Shown here in pieces: positions 26,588-42,406 of a DNA stretch of 55,000 nt (its first letter is position 1; each line of letters starts with the position of its first letter). The notes under the pieces are model-generated. The model had not been told where the DNA came from, made no database searches, and saw nothing but the letters and a program-made list of their open reading frames with translations. The translations under genes were made by a program, and so were the position numbers. This DNA is from Bigelowiella natans CCMP2755 (Eukaryota; Cercozoa; Chlorarachniophyceae): assembly GCA_000320545.1 (NCBI GenBank), contig ADNK01002057.1:1-55000 (forward strand). The letters are read 5' to 3'.

Positions 26588-27000
26588 TATATCAATGCTG
26601 AAACGCACTCTCCAGCCAGAAACAGCTCATATTCAAGATTCTGCTCGAAATTACGTGCCTCAGCATCACCACCATCATTAACAGCAGCAGCAGCAGCAGC
26701 ATAGATCTTAGCCTGTGATCTGCCCCTCCATAGGCACTCAGAGAAAGCAAAAATTCATTGGTCTAAAGAAATGACATGGATGAGCTAATCTTCACGTGCT
26801 ATGATACCTTACGATGAATAGTCCATCCAACGATGGTGTCCAAAGCAATGACCCTCACTGCCAAAACAATTTGCTTTAGAATGTAGTGGCGATTAATGGT
26901 GATGACAATTATGGCAACAAGGATGATGACGATTAGAGCGCACTACCGTCATCATGGGATTCTCTCTTCATCAGCGACTGTGAATTCGGTGGCGTGGCAA

Positions 27001-27040
<40 letters not shown>

Positions 27041-27150
27041 ACGTGCGTGTTATAAATTGAAATCAAGTAGTACTTAAGGTGATGCTGGTGGCGACAATGA
27101 TAATGATGATGATGTTTGCGATGATGACGATGACGATGACGATGATGGTA

Positions 27151-27184
<34 letters not shown>

Positions 27185-29181
27185 TGTGTGTGTGCGCGCG
27201 CGCATAATCAATACTAGAAGATCCAATATCGGCCGCGTGCTGAGGTCCTTTAGAGCCTTTTCACCTAGAAGAAAACACCATCATCATCATCATTATCAAC
27301 AGCAGCAGCAGCAGCATATTATCATCCATCGTTATCATGAGAAAATATACTTAGTTTTTTGGACTCGCCAATCACACGAAGTGCCATCACCTGCACACAC
27401 ACACACAAATTGAATATGTAAGCATTTCGGGGAGAGGGGGGAACACAGCGACGAGACGGTGATATGATGAAAATGATGCTGCGACGATATTAGGAAGGGG
27501 GGGTGGGGACATTGGTGTTGTGCATGCTGTTGCTCTTGTACACAGCAGAAGGACAATGAGCTACAAGCTCCATTATTACTAAAATACCATTGTGATCCTT
27601 GTAGCAGGATCGACGATGATAGGACTGCCTTTCTTAGCCGAAAGGGATTCGCCTGGTAGCATGATAAAGTTATGATTTGAGAACAACAGATATTACAACA
27701 TGCATACATGCCGTCATCGATGGCCACGTAAATACCGCTACTTATATTGCTACTGAATCATGAGATGGCTGGTGCATCTAATGTAACGTTATACACTGGT
27801 ACTACGCCTTTTTCTACTCTATTTATCTTCTTTTCACGCATCATCATCATTCTCCTCCCCTTCCTCATCATCATCATCATCTCAATGACCAAGTGTCGTC
27901 GTAAACTTTATCAGCTCTTTCGCATCGATGCATGAGCTCGCCAGACGCTTGACGCATATGAGGGCGTTGTGCCGACGCCACGGAGCCTCATTTTGAAGGC
28001 CGCTTACGAGGAATGGTGACTGAGCGATTTATCATCATGGTCGTTATTATCATCATCATCATAACTTCAATGATATATCATCACATCTCCCGGGTGTTGT
28101 AATTACCAAATCCGTGATGTACTTGCTGAGATCGAGCCGATTATCCCGCAAATATTCACCCTAAATGGCCATTTGATATGAGGGCGTTGGGGAGGAGGAG
28201 GATAGTGATGACAACGATGATGATGATACCGACCCTTTCCCCCCCCCCCCTCCCTCTATCTTCCATTCTTTCTTCTCATACTTACCAGGATCCTCATCGT
28301 TTCGGCAGGAAGCTTCTTGAGATTTTGCATGATTGGCGGCCAGACCGACTTTGCAAACTCTCCCTCGCCAATAGCCTTTGTTTAGTCAAAAATCATTCAC
28401 AGATATGCGGTTGTTTGTTGTCCCCGTATGATGGAATCCGACGATTCTATTTAAAATTAGTCCAAATTACAATCCCCCTCCCTCTTCTCTATCACTACCT
28501 CTATGACGTATTGGTAGGGAAGCAAGGAGAACTCGCTCATTCCCTCCCCCCCTTTCTTCTCAGAGGAGGAGGACGCCGCTGACGATAGGGAGTCCATCAG
28601 GCTGGAAATCATCCATTTCTGACGTGATCAATGTGACACACACAAACACACACGCAGACATATATAATATTTATATTAGCCTTTTAAATACAGAGAGAAG
28701 AACAGTCTCATCTCAAAATATAGCCGAGCGCGCCCTCATCTCCCTTCTCAAATCACTCATGGTGTTCTATTGTTTTTTCAATGCCCCCTCACAGCCGCCC
28801 ATTCGTCCATGGTCACAGGAGCGCGGTGCAGTGGTAGAGAAGAGCAGTTGATGAGTCATCGTCATCATCATCATCATCAAGGGAGGTATTATGTGTAAGA
28901 CTAGTCACCGTCGTTGTGGGGTGCTAAACGATGGTTCTGTCCCATACACATATGCAACACAACCCTATCCGAAGATGGAGACTAACACCATCGCCAAGCC
29001 TTTCGACTACCACAACTCCGCACTCAAATATGGACAATGAAGAGAGCACGAGGAGGGCTTGATGTTGATATGTTTTGCATGCCACTGTCCCCTTCAGTAC
29101 CCCCGTTATTATGGGGGGAGGGAGAGGCGGGACAGGGCATGAGTCTCGGTTCTAATCATCGGGCGCGCGCGCTCTTTCTCC

Positions 29182-29216
<35 letters not shown>

Positions 29217-29329
29217 ATGTATTTCCATTTCTCTCTTTGTGGGAGGCAGGCAGTTGCTCCCTACTCTTATGGGAGGAAAATATGTGGTGTGAAATGTAAG
29301 GAAAGGGTACACCACGTTCTTTATCCGCT

Positions 29330-29362
<33 letters not shown>

Positions 29363-29746
29363 TCATACGAGGTAATGGAGATAATAGTCAAACCATCACA
29401 ACGTTCATCATCATCATCATCATTTTGTACAAAGTATTTATGACTTAGCACCTTAAGAGGTAGCGCTTGAGGAGCAAGCTTTTGGCGGAATTTCGGCTTT
29501 AAAGCAACCTCCTAGTAGGAGGAGAGAAAGAGAAGAACGAAGGGGGAGGAGGAGGAGGAGGAGGAGGAGGAGGAGGGGGGGGGGGGATTAAAGGAGTACA
29601 GACACCGATTGTGCACATGCACAAACAACCGTGACACCCCCCTCCCCCGACCGACCACACACCAACAACTTTATATGTTGCAATGTGTATATTCACACAC
29701 ACACACACACACGCACATGTATAAAAATATTTATATAATTATATAC

Positions 29747-29778
<32 letters not shown>

Positions 29779-30751
29779 GCCCCTATTGCTTTTGCTAGTT
29801 TCGCAGCGCAACAGTGATTCGGACGTGTCCCTCTTCTTACTTGCATCATCCTGAGCGTCATCGAGCGCTTGTTACCCTTCTTCTCTGCAATGCCCAGGTA
29901 TCTGTACAACAGAGCCACCACGCAACGAAAAGGAGGCGTTCAGATTGAAAATATTGGCAGAATGATGGAGATAATGAAAGGAGGCCTCCATTGCGATGTC
30001 TTGTTTGCAGCTGCATTCAGCGAAATCTTACGTCTTGCGCCTAATTTCCTTGCTACCTCTCCCCACCCCCCACAAACCCGCTTACTTTTCTTTAAGTGTT
30101 TTGCTGAGCTTCTCCTCGGCCCCGAGGATGGTGTGAGCAATCCATGCCGATACCTTCATAAGGAGAAATAATAGATCAAACGCTTCAGGTGACACATACT
30201 TTTTGTTCGCAGCATTTGCATGTGATGACAGGAAATTGATGCTATGTGATCGTAGAATTCTTGTCGAGATCTAACCCTATTCATCTCCCCTCCCCCCCAC
30301 CCACACAAACACATGCACAACTCACGTCACCTTCGTCACGACTTTCGACGGGGAGTGTTTCAGCGCCTCGAGGAGCTGACATTGGCCGGTGAAGAAACTT
30401 GGAAATTCTTCCGAGATTAAGGTGTAGAACTCCGGTAATGCACCTGTTTTTTTGTTGCAATTGTGTCCGATGTTGGTGATGATAATGACTCGTGAATTGA
30501 AAGCGGAGGTCGGAAATGACATCCACCATTATCATCATCACAACTACCACTCAGTATCGATGATACTATCATTAAAAGGATCACACCACCGAAGAGAAAC
30601 ATTAGCCCTACCGATAACGTGCAACCACCACCACTACCAACAGCTTACCTCTCAGAAAGGCGAAACTTATCCGAACTATCCTCCCCTGCAAGTGAGCGTT
30701 GGGTTTGCAAAAAAACGAATGAGAAATGCAAAAGTGGAGGAACGAAGAGTA

Positions 30752-30799
<48 letters not shown>

Positions 30800-31734
30800 G
30801 TGACTGTGTATTCGGTCCGTACTATTTTGCTGTAGTCCATCGATTTGGCAGCTGCCGACGCCTTCGGTTTGAAGCTTGCTGCGAATTCCTCCACGAAACT
30901 CTTCCTAATTTCCGGCAGCACCTCGAAACCTTTCTTCTCCCCGCGCATCTGTGGGCAAGCCAAAACCAATCAATTCATCACCACGGCAGTCGTGGTGCTT
31001 ATTTCGTCGCCGTCACGCAGCATTCGGTGTCGGTGAATATCTCTTCTCTGTTCTCTCATTGATTGCTATCTCGATTAGTGAAGAATACCTGCATCTTCCC
31101 AGAGGCAAAGCACGCAACAGCATCCTCGGCGATTCGGACGGCAGCGGAAGCGTTCTGCGAAGAATATTAGCAGTACAAAGCAGCAACACGTAAGGACAAA
31201 GAAGCAGCCATTGGTTTCGAAATTCGAGGAGGGATAGATTTCGACAATTATCTCTTGCATTCAGTCGATTCTGGGCGAGATCGTTCAGCAAGCAACCCAT
31301 CCCCCCAGTAACCCTCTACTATCTTTCTTATCTTCCTTCTATCTTCGCATGTGCGACGACTGATGTGCGACGACTGATTTGCAACCTACCCAGTCCATCA
31401 TTCGATGTACGCCAACAACTAAGGCCTTTCCAAGTCTGACATACGCTTTATTCTTTGCCTTGGTGTCTCCTTCATCTTTCCCCTCAGCCGCAGCTTTCGG
31501 ATCAGCAGCTGCTTCTGGAGGAGTCAGGGCGGTGAGCATCATCTCCGCAACAACTGCCTTTTGCAGCGCCTCACTGCTCTGGGCCTCCACGATATCCGCC
31601 ATACTAAAGCCCAGATCTGCATCGATCACCGCTTGCTCTTTTCTTCTTCTTCTCCCCTTCCGCTTTCTCCTGGCGGCCCTGCCGACACCTCTTCCTCCCC
31701 CCCCTCTTCCACGCCCTCGACCTGGTTGCGGCAT
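15825..31734 (-). CDS. GCN1: GCN1, activator of the eIF2-alpha kinase GCN2
   Basis: A HEAT-repeat protein of about 3,100 residues that binds ribosomes and GCN2 in the amino-acid starvation response. Four large 3' exons carry the clearest match: 23423-21361, 21113-19016, 18810-17068 and 16547-15825, with 16824-16696 between the last two. Landmarks shared with yeast and human GCN1 include KGAAFGLGGIVKGLGMEMLK, REGALFAYERLFCSLGYKFE, DTSFVHAVDAASLALLIPI, QGVCLGLSEIMRSTSKKR and ITGPLIRMASENFSEGVK. The 5' half is about 28 short exons from 31734-31390 (ATG at 31734; another in-frame ATG at 31791) to 23907-23790, for example 30241-30086, 28375-28286, 28019-27890, 25408-25296 and 24350-24247. Phases agree except at two places: between 29452 and 28618, and between 25608 and 25408, where an exon or boundary is missing. 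The protein ends in an acidic LSSDSEA tail about 250 residues earlier than human GCN1. Confidence 0.93.
24125..24158. repeat. (GT)17 microsatellite in a GCN1 intron
   Basis: A perfect GT run between exons 24350-24247 and 23907-23790. Confidence 0.9.
25126..25248. repeat. Compound (GT)n(CT)n(CA)n repeat in a GCN1 intron
   Basis: GT units, a GC-rich bridge, CT units and CA units follow one another within 125 bases, between exons 25408-25296 and 25011-24949. Translating it in any frame gives spurious open frames. Confidence 0.9.
30757..30797. repeat. (GA)n microsatellite in a GCN1 intron
   Basis: On the coding strand it is (TC)n upstream of the acceptor of exon 30685-30649. Confidence 0.9.
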
Positions 31735-32077
31735 TTTCTTTTTGTTGATCGGAACGGTTGTCGCAGAAACAAAACCGCAATCAATTCCCACTATTCCTTG
31801 CGTCGACGCAGGCGATTTCGGCTAGTCGCAGCCACGGGCCGAAATTTCCGGCCGTATTCGGGCCTCACGGAGATTTTTCGTTCCACTTTCGATCCTGGCT
31901 TATTTCTCGTCGGAGAAACATCTGGGAACCGTGCTCGAATGTTCCAGGTCTTGATCTCATTCGGTTCCGACGTAGAAGCAGACGCTGTTAGATATTTTCC
32001 GCACTAAAAAATGTCCTAAAGTAGTCTGCCCTTCCCTGGAACTGATCTTGCTCGAAGCATCCTCCGCCCCCTTCCGC
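31735..32077. promoter_or_regulatory. Short divergent promoter, GCN1 / metallopeptidase
   Basis: Only 343 bases separate the two start codons, the tightest divergent pair in the window. No TATA box or named site was recognised. Confidence 0.45.
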
Positions 32078-34753
32078 ATGAGTAGTAACACACGCTACTC
32101 ATTAGCCAATGAAAAAAGACCCTCCCCTACAGAAACAATAGGATACCGGGTGCGTTGCTCCAAGACCCACTCTGGATGGGCATGGGACGTCAAACGCCTT
32201 CGCTTCTTCGGCAAGAACGGCAAAGCGACGTTTCCACTTCGGCCGATCGAATCCGGCAATGCAGGGAAAGGCTACGAAGCGGCAGGGGCCATTCTGGAGG
32301 GTAAAGCAGGAATGTGGGGAGGACGGAGCGATTGCAAAGGCCAGTTTTGGATTGGAGGGGAGTTCCCCATCGGAACGGAGATATCAAGGTACGAGCTGGA
32401 AGAGGTGCAAGATGATCCTCACAATTCTGTCGCAGGCTCTACGCTTCTAGAGCGTCGAGATACTGCTAGCCCTAATAGTACAGATGGTGCCTCCTGGGTT
32501 CCGCATCATACAGCGACGGTGCGAGCTGGTAAGCCTTTTCGCCTAGTGCATAACACGCAGTTAGGATAGGGAGAAAGAAGGAGAAAGGGGGAAGAGGCTG
32601 GGAGGGAGAAGAAATCGTCGCACGCTGTCTCATATCACTAATAGTCATACCATCTACTGCTAGGCACCGACAAGAAGAGCGAAGGAGCGGGGGCCAAAAG
32701 TAGCTCCTCCTCCTCCTCCTCCTCCTCCTCCTCCTCGTCTCCATCGTACAGAGTTCGCTGTTCAGACACCAGCTCAGGCTGGGCCTGGGACATCTGCGAC
32801 CTGCGATTTTTCTCGACCAAGTCGTCGTCAAATATGTCAGGAGGGGGGGGAGTGCAAAGGGTGTATCCACTCAAGCCCATCGAGTCAGGCTCTGCAGGCC
32901 CTGGCTACTCAGCAGAAGGTGCTTTATCAATGGGGAGCGGCCAGCTTTGGGGGGGGCGCAAGGATCCGAACAATGGTGGTGATATATGGATCGGTGGCAA
33001 GTTTCCAGTTGGTACTATAATTTCGCACGTTGAGCTGAAGGAGCATGCTTCTCATCGGGCTGAGGCTGGCAGTCTTTCTCTTGAGTGCCTCAACGAAAAT
33101 GGGCGGTGGATAGCGGTGAAAGACGACGATGGGGCGGACGGAGTCAAAGGTGGCGAGGAAGATGGCGATGAAAGAGAAGGAAAGGAGACTCCCTTCTCCT
33201 TCTCCTTTGCTGGTGGGAGGGAAAAAAAAAAACGGGTAAAGAAAGTTGTGTTCGAGCTGCCAGTGCCAAAGGACGAAGAGTTACTCAGCAAGCCTTCGCG
33301 ACATCTGAATGGAAGAGTCCACTCGGTCTGCTACAAGGTAAATTGATCCCCTTGTCTGCTTACTCGAAGCAGAGAGAGGCAATCACTAGTATGGAAGGGA
33401 CAAGTAGACATTGACGATACTCCTTTTGCCTTCATCATCATCATTATCACCATCATCATCATTTTATCATTCTCCTGCTCACACCCAAAACCCTTCCACT
33501 CACACAGGCCGAACTACACGAGAACCCACTCTCCTCCTCCTCCTCCTCCTCCTCTTCCTCCTCCTCCTCCCTGTCCCCCGCCCCCCCAATTCACGCCGGA
33601 CCGCAAGTTCTACCACGCCGAATGCTGCGAGGGGCTATGGGTGTGCGTGTCACATCGGTGCGGAAAGGACATCCTGGCCAAGGCGTGTGCGCTCGTGAGA
33701 CGTACCATTCCAGAAAAGCAGCGTTCTCTGTGGGGCGCCTTTAGAAGCCCAAAATGGGCGAAAGATCCCGGGCCTATGCGTATTGTGGTGTTAGACAATC
33801 GCACGAATGAGGAGGCAGGCTGCATTCCGGAGCTGCAGGATGGTTCCCGTGGTCGCAACGGCACTTCCTGCCCATTTGTCTTCACCAGCCGCGAGGACTT
33901 CGAAGAGGGGGTGGGGGGGGGTAGCTGGAAGCCTTTCCAGCTGACTGTCCATGAGATGACGCATGGTGCGGATATGGTGATTCGGCAACTCATCGACCCT
34001 TACTTCCACTACCAGGTTGCATTGCTGTGGGAGAAGCACGCGGATAAGTTTCTGATCCAGAGGCAGAAACAGGAAACTTATCGCTGGACTGGTAACTATC
34101 TTGATTGGTTTTTGGGGGGGGGGGGGGGAGGAGGAGGAGGAGGGAAGCCGCCAATAAGTCCATCAGCTGTAACGACATTGTTGTTGTTGTTGTTGTTGTT
34201 CTCTTTTCTCTTTACTCTCGTCGTCGTACTTTCATGCTGTCGCAGCTATCCTCGCCAATGGAAGGCAAGTTTTGAGGGAGGAGCAAGCACCAGAAAGATA
34301 CTGCTACGCTGCTGCCAACCGTGACGAGTACCCCAGAAATCCTTTGAGAGGAAGAGGGAGAGGAGGAGGAGGAGAGCAGAGAGGGAGAAGACGTGTAACA
34401 TTATTATCAGCAAATAAATAATCGGTGTTCCTCCTTACAATGTTGTCCAAAAATCCATTTCGAAATACTCATCAAGCCGTTTCTATTTAATGATTCTCAT
34501 GTAGTATCCCCCCCCCCCCCCCTTTTTCCTTCTCACCTTCCATTGATTCGAAATATGTTGCAATTGGAGACTTACATTCTGGATGCAATTCTGTGATTGC
34601 CCTAGGTTTTTGGCCGAGTGTCACACAATCGCGCAAGGGCTGCATGTACGATCAGACGACTATAAATTGTGCAGTCTGAGCACACCAGAAGAATTGGGCA
34701 AGGCAATGCCCGATGTGGTCGCCCTTCTACGAGCTTACTTCAACCTCCCTTAA
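32078..34753 (+). CDS. HExxH zinc metallopeptidase-like protein with duplicated N-terminal module
   Basis: Five exons: 32078-32528, 32754-33337, 33608-34091, 34246-34327 and 34606-34753; all phases agree. The N-terminal half is a tandem repeat. Copy 1 starts YRVRCSKTHSGWAWDVKRLR and copy 2, about 150 residues later, has VRCSDTSSGWAWDICDLRFF; both continue with PL(R/K)PIESG, a W-GG-R segment and FPIGTEIS / FPVGTIIS. These look like beta-sandwich modules but I cannot name the family. The C-terminal half holds VHEMTHGADMVI (HEMTH at 33950-33964), a zincin HExxH motif, and downstream NRDEFLAECHTIAQG, whose FLAEC supplies a plausible third zinc ligand as in gluzincins with a [Y/F]xAE motif. The FLAEC residues form only across the last intron (34328-34605), which supports that splice. 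No signal peptide was seen. Activity is inferred, not shown; the substrate is unknown. Confidence 0.75.
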
Positions 34754-35607
34754 GAAAGCAATGCGACATAGAAGCATGAAATAGATGGGTAATCCGCTTA
34801 AGGACTTTTATCATCCAGAAACAGATTCTACTACTTCCTACGCATGTGCTGCATTCAGAGCCATCATGTACATGTTTGTGCGGCGTGTGTGTGTGTGTGT
34901 GTGTGTGGATATGAATATGTGTTTTGCTTAGGTCACTTCAGGACGCTTCCACCGATAAGCTCTATACAGCTTGTGAGTCAGCAGAAATCTCACATTGTAG
35001 TGCTACGGCTAGGTAGTAGTTCATCTTGGTGGCGTCACCAGTACTGGAATGTTACGTTAAATTAGAAGCTCAAAGCGTGAGTTCTCTGTTTTGCTTGCTG
35101 GTCATTTTCGACATGCGTTATCTGACACTAGTCCTTCTGATATACGCTATCGATCGTGTTATGAACCGAGGAAATACATGCATGGCGACACATGTGAGAT
35201 AGATGTAATGAAGTGATTAAATACTTTCAATAGTCATCTTAATGTAGCTGTGCAAAATGTAGCGCGTTGGTGGCATCATTCGTGAAATTGGCACGCTAGC
35301 ACGTGCAACGTCGGCTCGATTTCTACATCAATTAAGCTCAAGGCAATGTAGAGCACTGCGATGAATGGGCGCCGTGTTCGATACATGACTCTCAACGGAA
35401 TTTGCATGCACTAGCTTAAGCGCTGTCCATTGGTATGCGCGTCGTTTTCGCTGTGACGCCGCGAAATTGCGGGCTTCATTCCAACGATCGCTACTGTGAC
35501 AATGAGTTTATGACGAACCGCAAGGCGTATACAAAAATGACCTCATCGCTGAGCCACAATGGCTGAATCACATGCACACATGAGCACAAATAGATGGGTG
35601 TCATTAA
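34754..35607. other. Convergent intergenic gap with a LINE-tail repeat
   Basis: No gene is supported between the 3' ends of the metallopeptidase and thymidylate synthase genes. A short GT repeat lies at 34886-34909. A degenerate LINE-tail copy lies at about 35197-35270. Confidence 0.55.
35197..35270 (-). repeat. LINE-tail repeat, copy 2 (degenerate)
   Basis: On the minus strand it reads GCACAGCTACATTAAGATGAC, then ATTGAAAG, then CATTACATCTATCTC. This is the same tail as copy 1 with several substitutions. Confidence 0.7.
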
Positions 35608-39550
<3,943 letters not shown>

Positions 39551-40305
39551 TCCCGACAGCCGCTCGGGGAAGCAGAGTTGTGCAGGAGAATCCTCGAAAA
39601 CCTACTTTCATTGCCACTTTGTAACAGAGACAATAAAATAATGAGCAAATTCACTGAAAACGGCATCAAATACCAAATCCCGCAACTCTCTTGGCGCGCA
39701 CGTCAACCTCTCCCGTAAAATGATCGTACCAAAATCATCAGGGATTAGATCTAGATCTACTGGATTATCATTCCCGTTGTTCTCCAGTGAAATCCCTGTT
39801 CAAATTTGAGTTCCGAGTACTGGTTAAGCGACAAAGTAAAACAGAATTTTCTCGCGATGATTCCAGTGCATTTTATGTCGCTCAAGGAGGGCAGTTTTCA
39901 TCCCAGAAGACAGAAGGTGGAACGAAACAGATTCTTGATAGACGACTTTGAATGTTGTATGTCTTTATGAAGTTTTGGCTGAAAAAGACAACATTCATTC
40001 ACCATCGAAAAAGGGTCCTCCTCCCGTCCCTTCCCTCCCCCAGCATCATTCCCTTTCCTTACACCATGTTTTCCTAGGATGGAACAGTGTTATGAATTCA
40101 ATTTCTTACGATATTTCAATGTCACGCAATGGTGTTTCGGGCGAAGATATGAGAATCTATTTTTGAAAAAAACTAATTTTCCGCTGCGGTGTCCGTATAA
40201 GGCGCACCACACTTCACCTAGAATATTCTAGCAAAAGTTCTCTTTTGTATTTCAATAAGAATTTTAATTTTAATTTAGGTTAGCAAACTGTAGGCGAGGG
40301 AAACG
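39551..40305. promoter_or_regulatory. Divergent promoter region, TS / CDCA7-like genes
   Basis: 755 bases between the proposed start codons. The short frame at 39948-40166 has no recognisable motif. No regulatory site was identified. Confidence 0.35.
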
Positions 40306-41386
40306 ATGAAGTCGCGTAACAATAAGCTTCAAAGTGCGGCGCGGAAAAAAGTAAAAACATTTATTATTCCTCTTTCGGACATCATTCACACTGGATTTTC
40401 CTGTACATTTAGGAAGCCCAAGGAGGGTCTAGTTGTCACCAATGTAAGAGTAGAAGAAATTGCTCTGATTTGACATACTGTACAAGTAATTTGGACAAGA
40501 AGAAAAAGGTTAGAATATTCTGAAATTATGAACTCGTCATCCAGTTCTCACAAATGCTTTTGGTAAGCAAAAATGCCGGAAAAAGTATTGTGAGCACTGC
40601 CTCCGAAAGTTCTACAGGGAGTCACCGGCACAAATAAATGAGAAACCCACGTAAGCTAATTTCGGGATGATGGGAATGAGATGTATCATTTAAAACTAAA
40701 ATTAATTTCAGGTGGAAGTGTCCTTCTTGCCGGAAGATCTGTTGCTGTGCAGCTTGCAGGCGCCGTGAGATGCGGGATAAAGTAAAAATCAGTTTAGAAT
40801 TAAGCTTGATACTTAAGTGTAACTTCGCTGACAATGGATTAACTGCAACATGCATGAATGTACATCTTTGAAGGAAAATGGAACTTCGAGCGCCACAACT
40901 ACAGCCCCCTCCCACGCGACATCGATCAGCGAGCCTAGAATCGGTATTGTGCTATATTTTATGTGTAGTGAACCCTCTAATTTTAACACTGTCTCTAGCT
41001 TCAACGACACAGCAGAGACCGCCACCATCGATGGGAATTGAATACCCCGCCAATGGGCATGACTCTCCTCCGAGTGAGTAACTTGATTTCTCTTTTTCTG
41101 TGCGTCAATTTTCTGATATATTTGTTCTGTTTCTTCTGTAGGTTTGAATCCTTTTGCGTCATCAGCTTCGTCAACCAGCTCGTTTAAAGCTCTCTACGCC
41201 ATTGCCCAAATGCCCAGCGTTAAGAAACACATAAAATATATCTTAAGCAGGAAGGATATCACGGATGCTCAACGTGTGGAATCAATAGCAACACTTCTTC
41301 GTGGTTCGTCTTCCAAATCTTCAAGGCCAAAACAGGAGGATATGAAAGGAGAGGGTTATAATCATCATATGGGTGGTACAAAATGA
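40306..41386 (+). CDS. CDCA7-like zf-4CXXC_R1 protein
   Basis: Seven short exons: 40306-40350, 40413-40508, 40568-40650, 40712-40781, 40874-40943, 40999-41073 and 41142-41386, with 55-92 base introns and consistent phases; about 227 residues. Residues 16-95 form the cysteine-rich zf-4CXXC_R1 domain: SSCHQCKSRRNCSDLTYC, then KYCEHCLRKFYRE, then WKCPSCRKICCCAACRRR. This order of cysteine pairs is that of CDCA7, the partner of the HELLS remodeller in maintaining DNA methylation in animals. The spacing between the first cysteines and KYCEHC is shorter than in vertebrate CDCA7, and the LRNRYGE stretch conserved there reads LRKFYRE, so it may belong to the broader, non-CDCA7 class of this zinc finger. 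A Thr/Ser/Pro linker and a C-terminal helical segment (FKALYAIAQMPSVKKHIKYI) follow. A nuclear, DNA-binding role is inferred. An AATAAA at 41467-41472 is a plausible polyadenylation signal. Confidence 0.82.
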
Positions 41387-41466
41387 GTACATGTTTGAGC
41401 TGTATGGCCTAGAGAAAGAGTCAGTCAATGGAGACTGAAGATTTGTCGTAGTCCAGAACTGGGTTG

Positions 41467-41472
41467 AATAAA
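41467..41472 (+). promoter_or_regulatory. Polyadenylation signal AATAAA
   Basis: Canonical hexamer 80 bases after the CDCA7-like stop codon, within AATAAATAAAGG. Confidence 0.5.
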
Positions 41473-42185
41473 TAAAGGCAAAATTGAAAAGAGCTCTCCC
41501 ATATTCATAATTTGAGTGGCTCTTCGATGTGTATTAGATTTAATGATATAAGATGAACGACTACCAGGGGTTTTCACATACACTACCTCTTCCCCCTCCA
41601 GGCCCCTGAGTGCGTGCCAAGATTATTTGTCACACATTTTCCTTGATTCAATAATTGTGCTGTATTTGATGATGCAATGTTAAGTAAATAAATGAATAAA
41701 GGGCTTTGATTATCCAAGTTTTCTGTTATCCCCAGTGCATGCATACGTCGTGGGTGTTTGCACATAAATATCGTTGGTACATAAATGTCATTGGCATATA
41801 TTTTGAACAGCTGGCACAATCGTTGCATTGCTATGCGTACAGAATGTATCAAATCTTCAGTAGCCTGCACTAGCCACATTGCGTAGGCTGCCACCACTAC
41901 CATTTATTTTATAATTTCCATAGCTTGCTGCTCTGGCTAGCTGGGCCATTGTTAGGCGGGTTAGTGTTAGGGGCATAACAGCACCAGCTATAACACATAT
42001 ATGGCGCGTATGTCTTAAGATGTATCGTAGCGCATGGAATGCTAGAATGCTTGAAACACATGGCTAGATGGCATGTGTACATGTGTACGACATGTGCATG
42101 TACTAGTGTAGCTGAAGTACAACACGTGTAGTAGCATTGTATGTGCTGCTAATGTTCTTCGAAAGCGTGTGTTATACACAAAACT

Positions 42186-42238
42186 ACATAAGGATGACCA
42201 TTGAACAAATTTAATTGATTAATTACATCCGTCTTACA
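42186..42238 (+). repeat. LINE-tail repeat, copy 3 (partial)
   Basis: ACTACATAAGGATGACCATTG, then ATTAATTACATCCGTCTTA: the last 50 or so bases of the same tail with a small duplication. Confidence 0.7.
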
Positions 42239-42406
42239 CAAAACTTCTCTATTCTGCATAGCTCTAGAGCTCCGCAGTAACACAAATTTAATTGAAATTG
42301 AAAATTTAGCTAATGCTCACATGTGAATTGATCATATGTCGCGCAGAAATATTTTGGAAATGGTGAAAGCTGGAATATAATAGTTGGCTTGATATCTCAA
42401 AGTACT

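Larger units (their letters stand above)
41387..42406. other. Convergent intergenic gap with a LINE-tail fragment
   Basis: No gene is supported between the 3' ends of the CDCA7-like and acyltransferase genes. Bases 42040-42160 are rich in ACATGTGTAC-like palindromic words, also seen near 47940-48015. Confidence 0.5.

Noticed and set aside
41583-41903. 106-codon minus-strand frame in the convergent gap
   Set aside because: No recognisable motif, no supported splice context, and it lies beyond the polyadenylation signal of the CDCA7-like gene.
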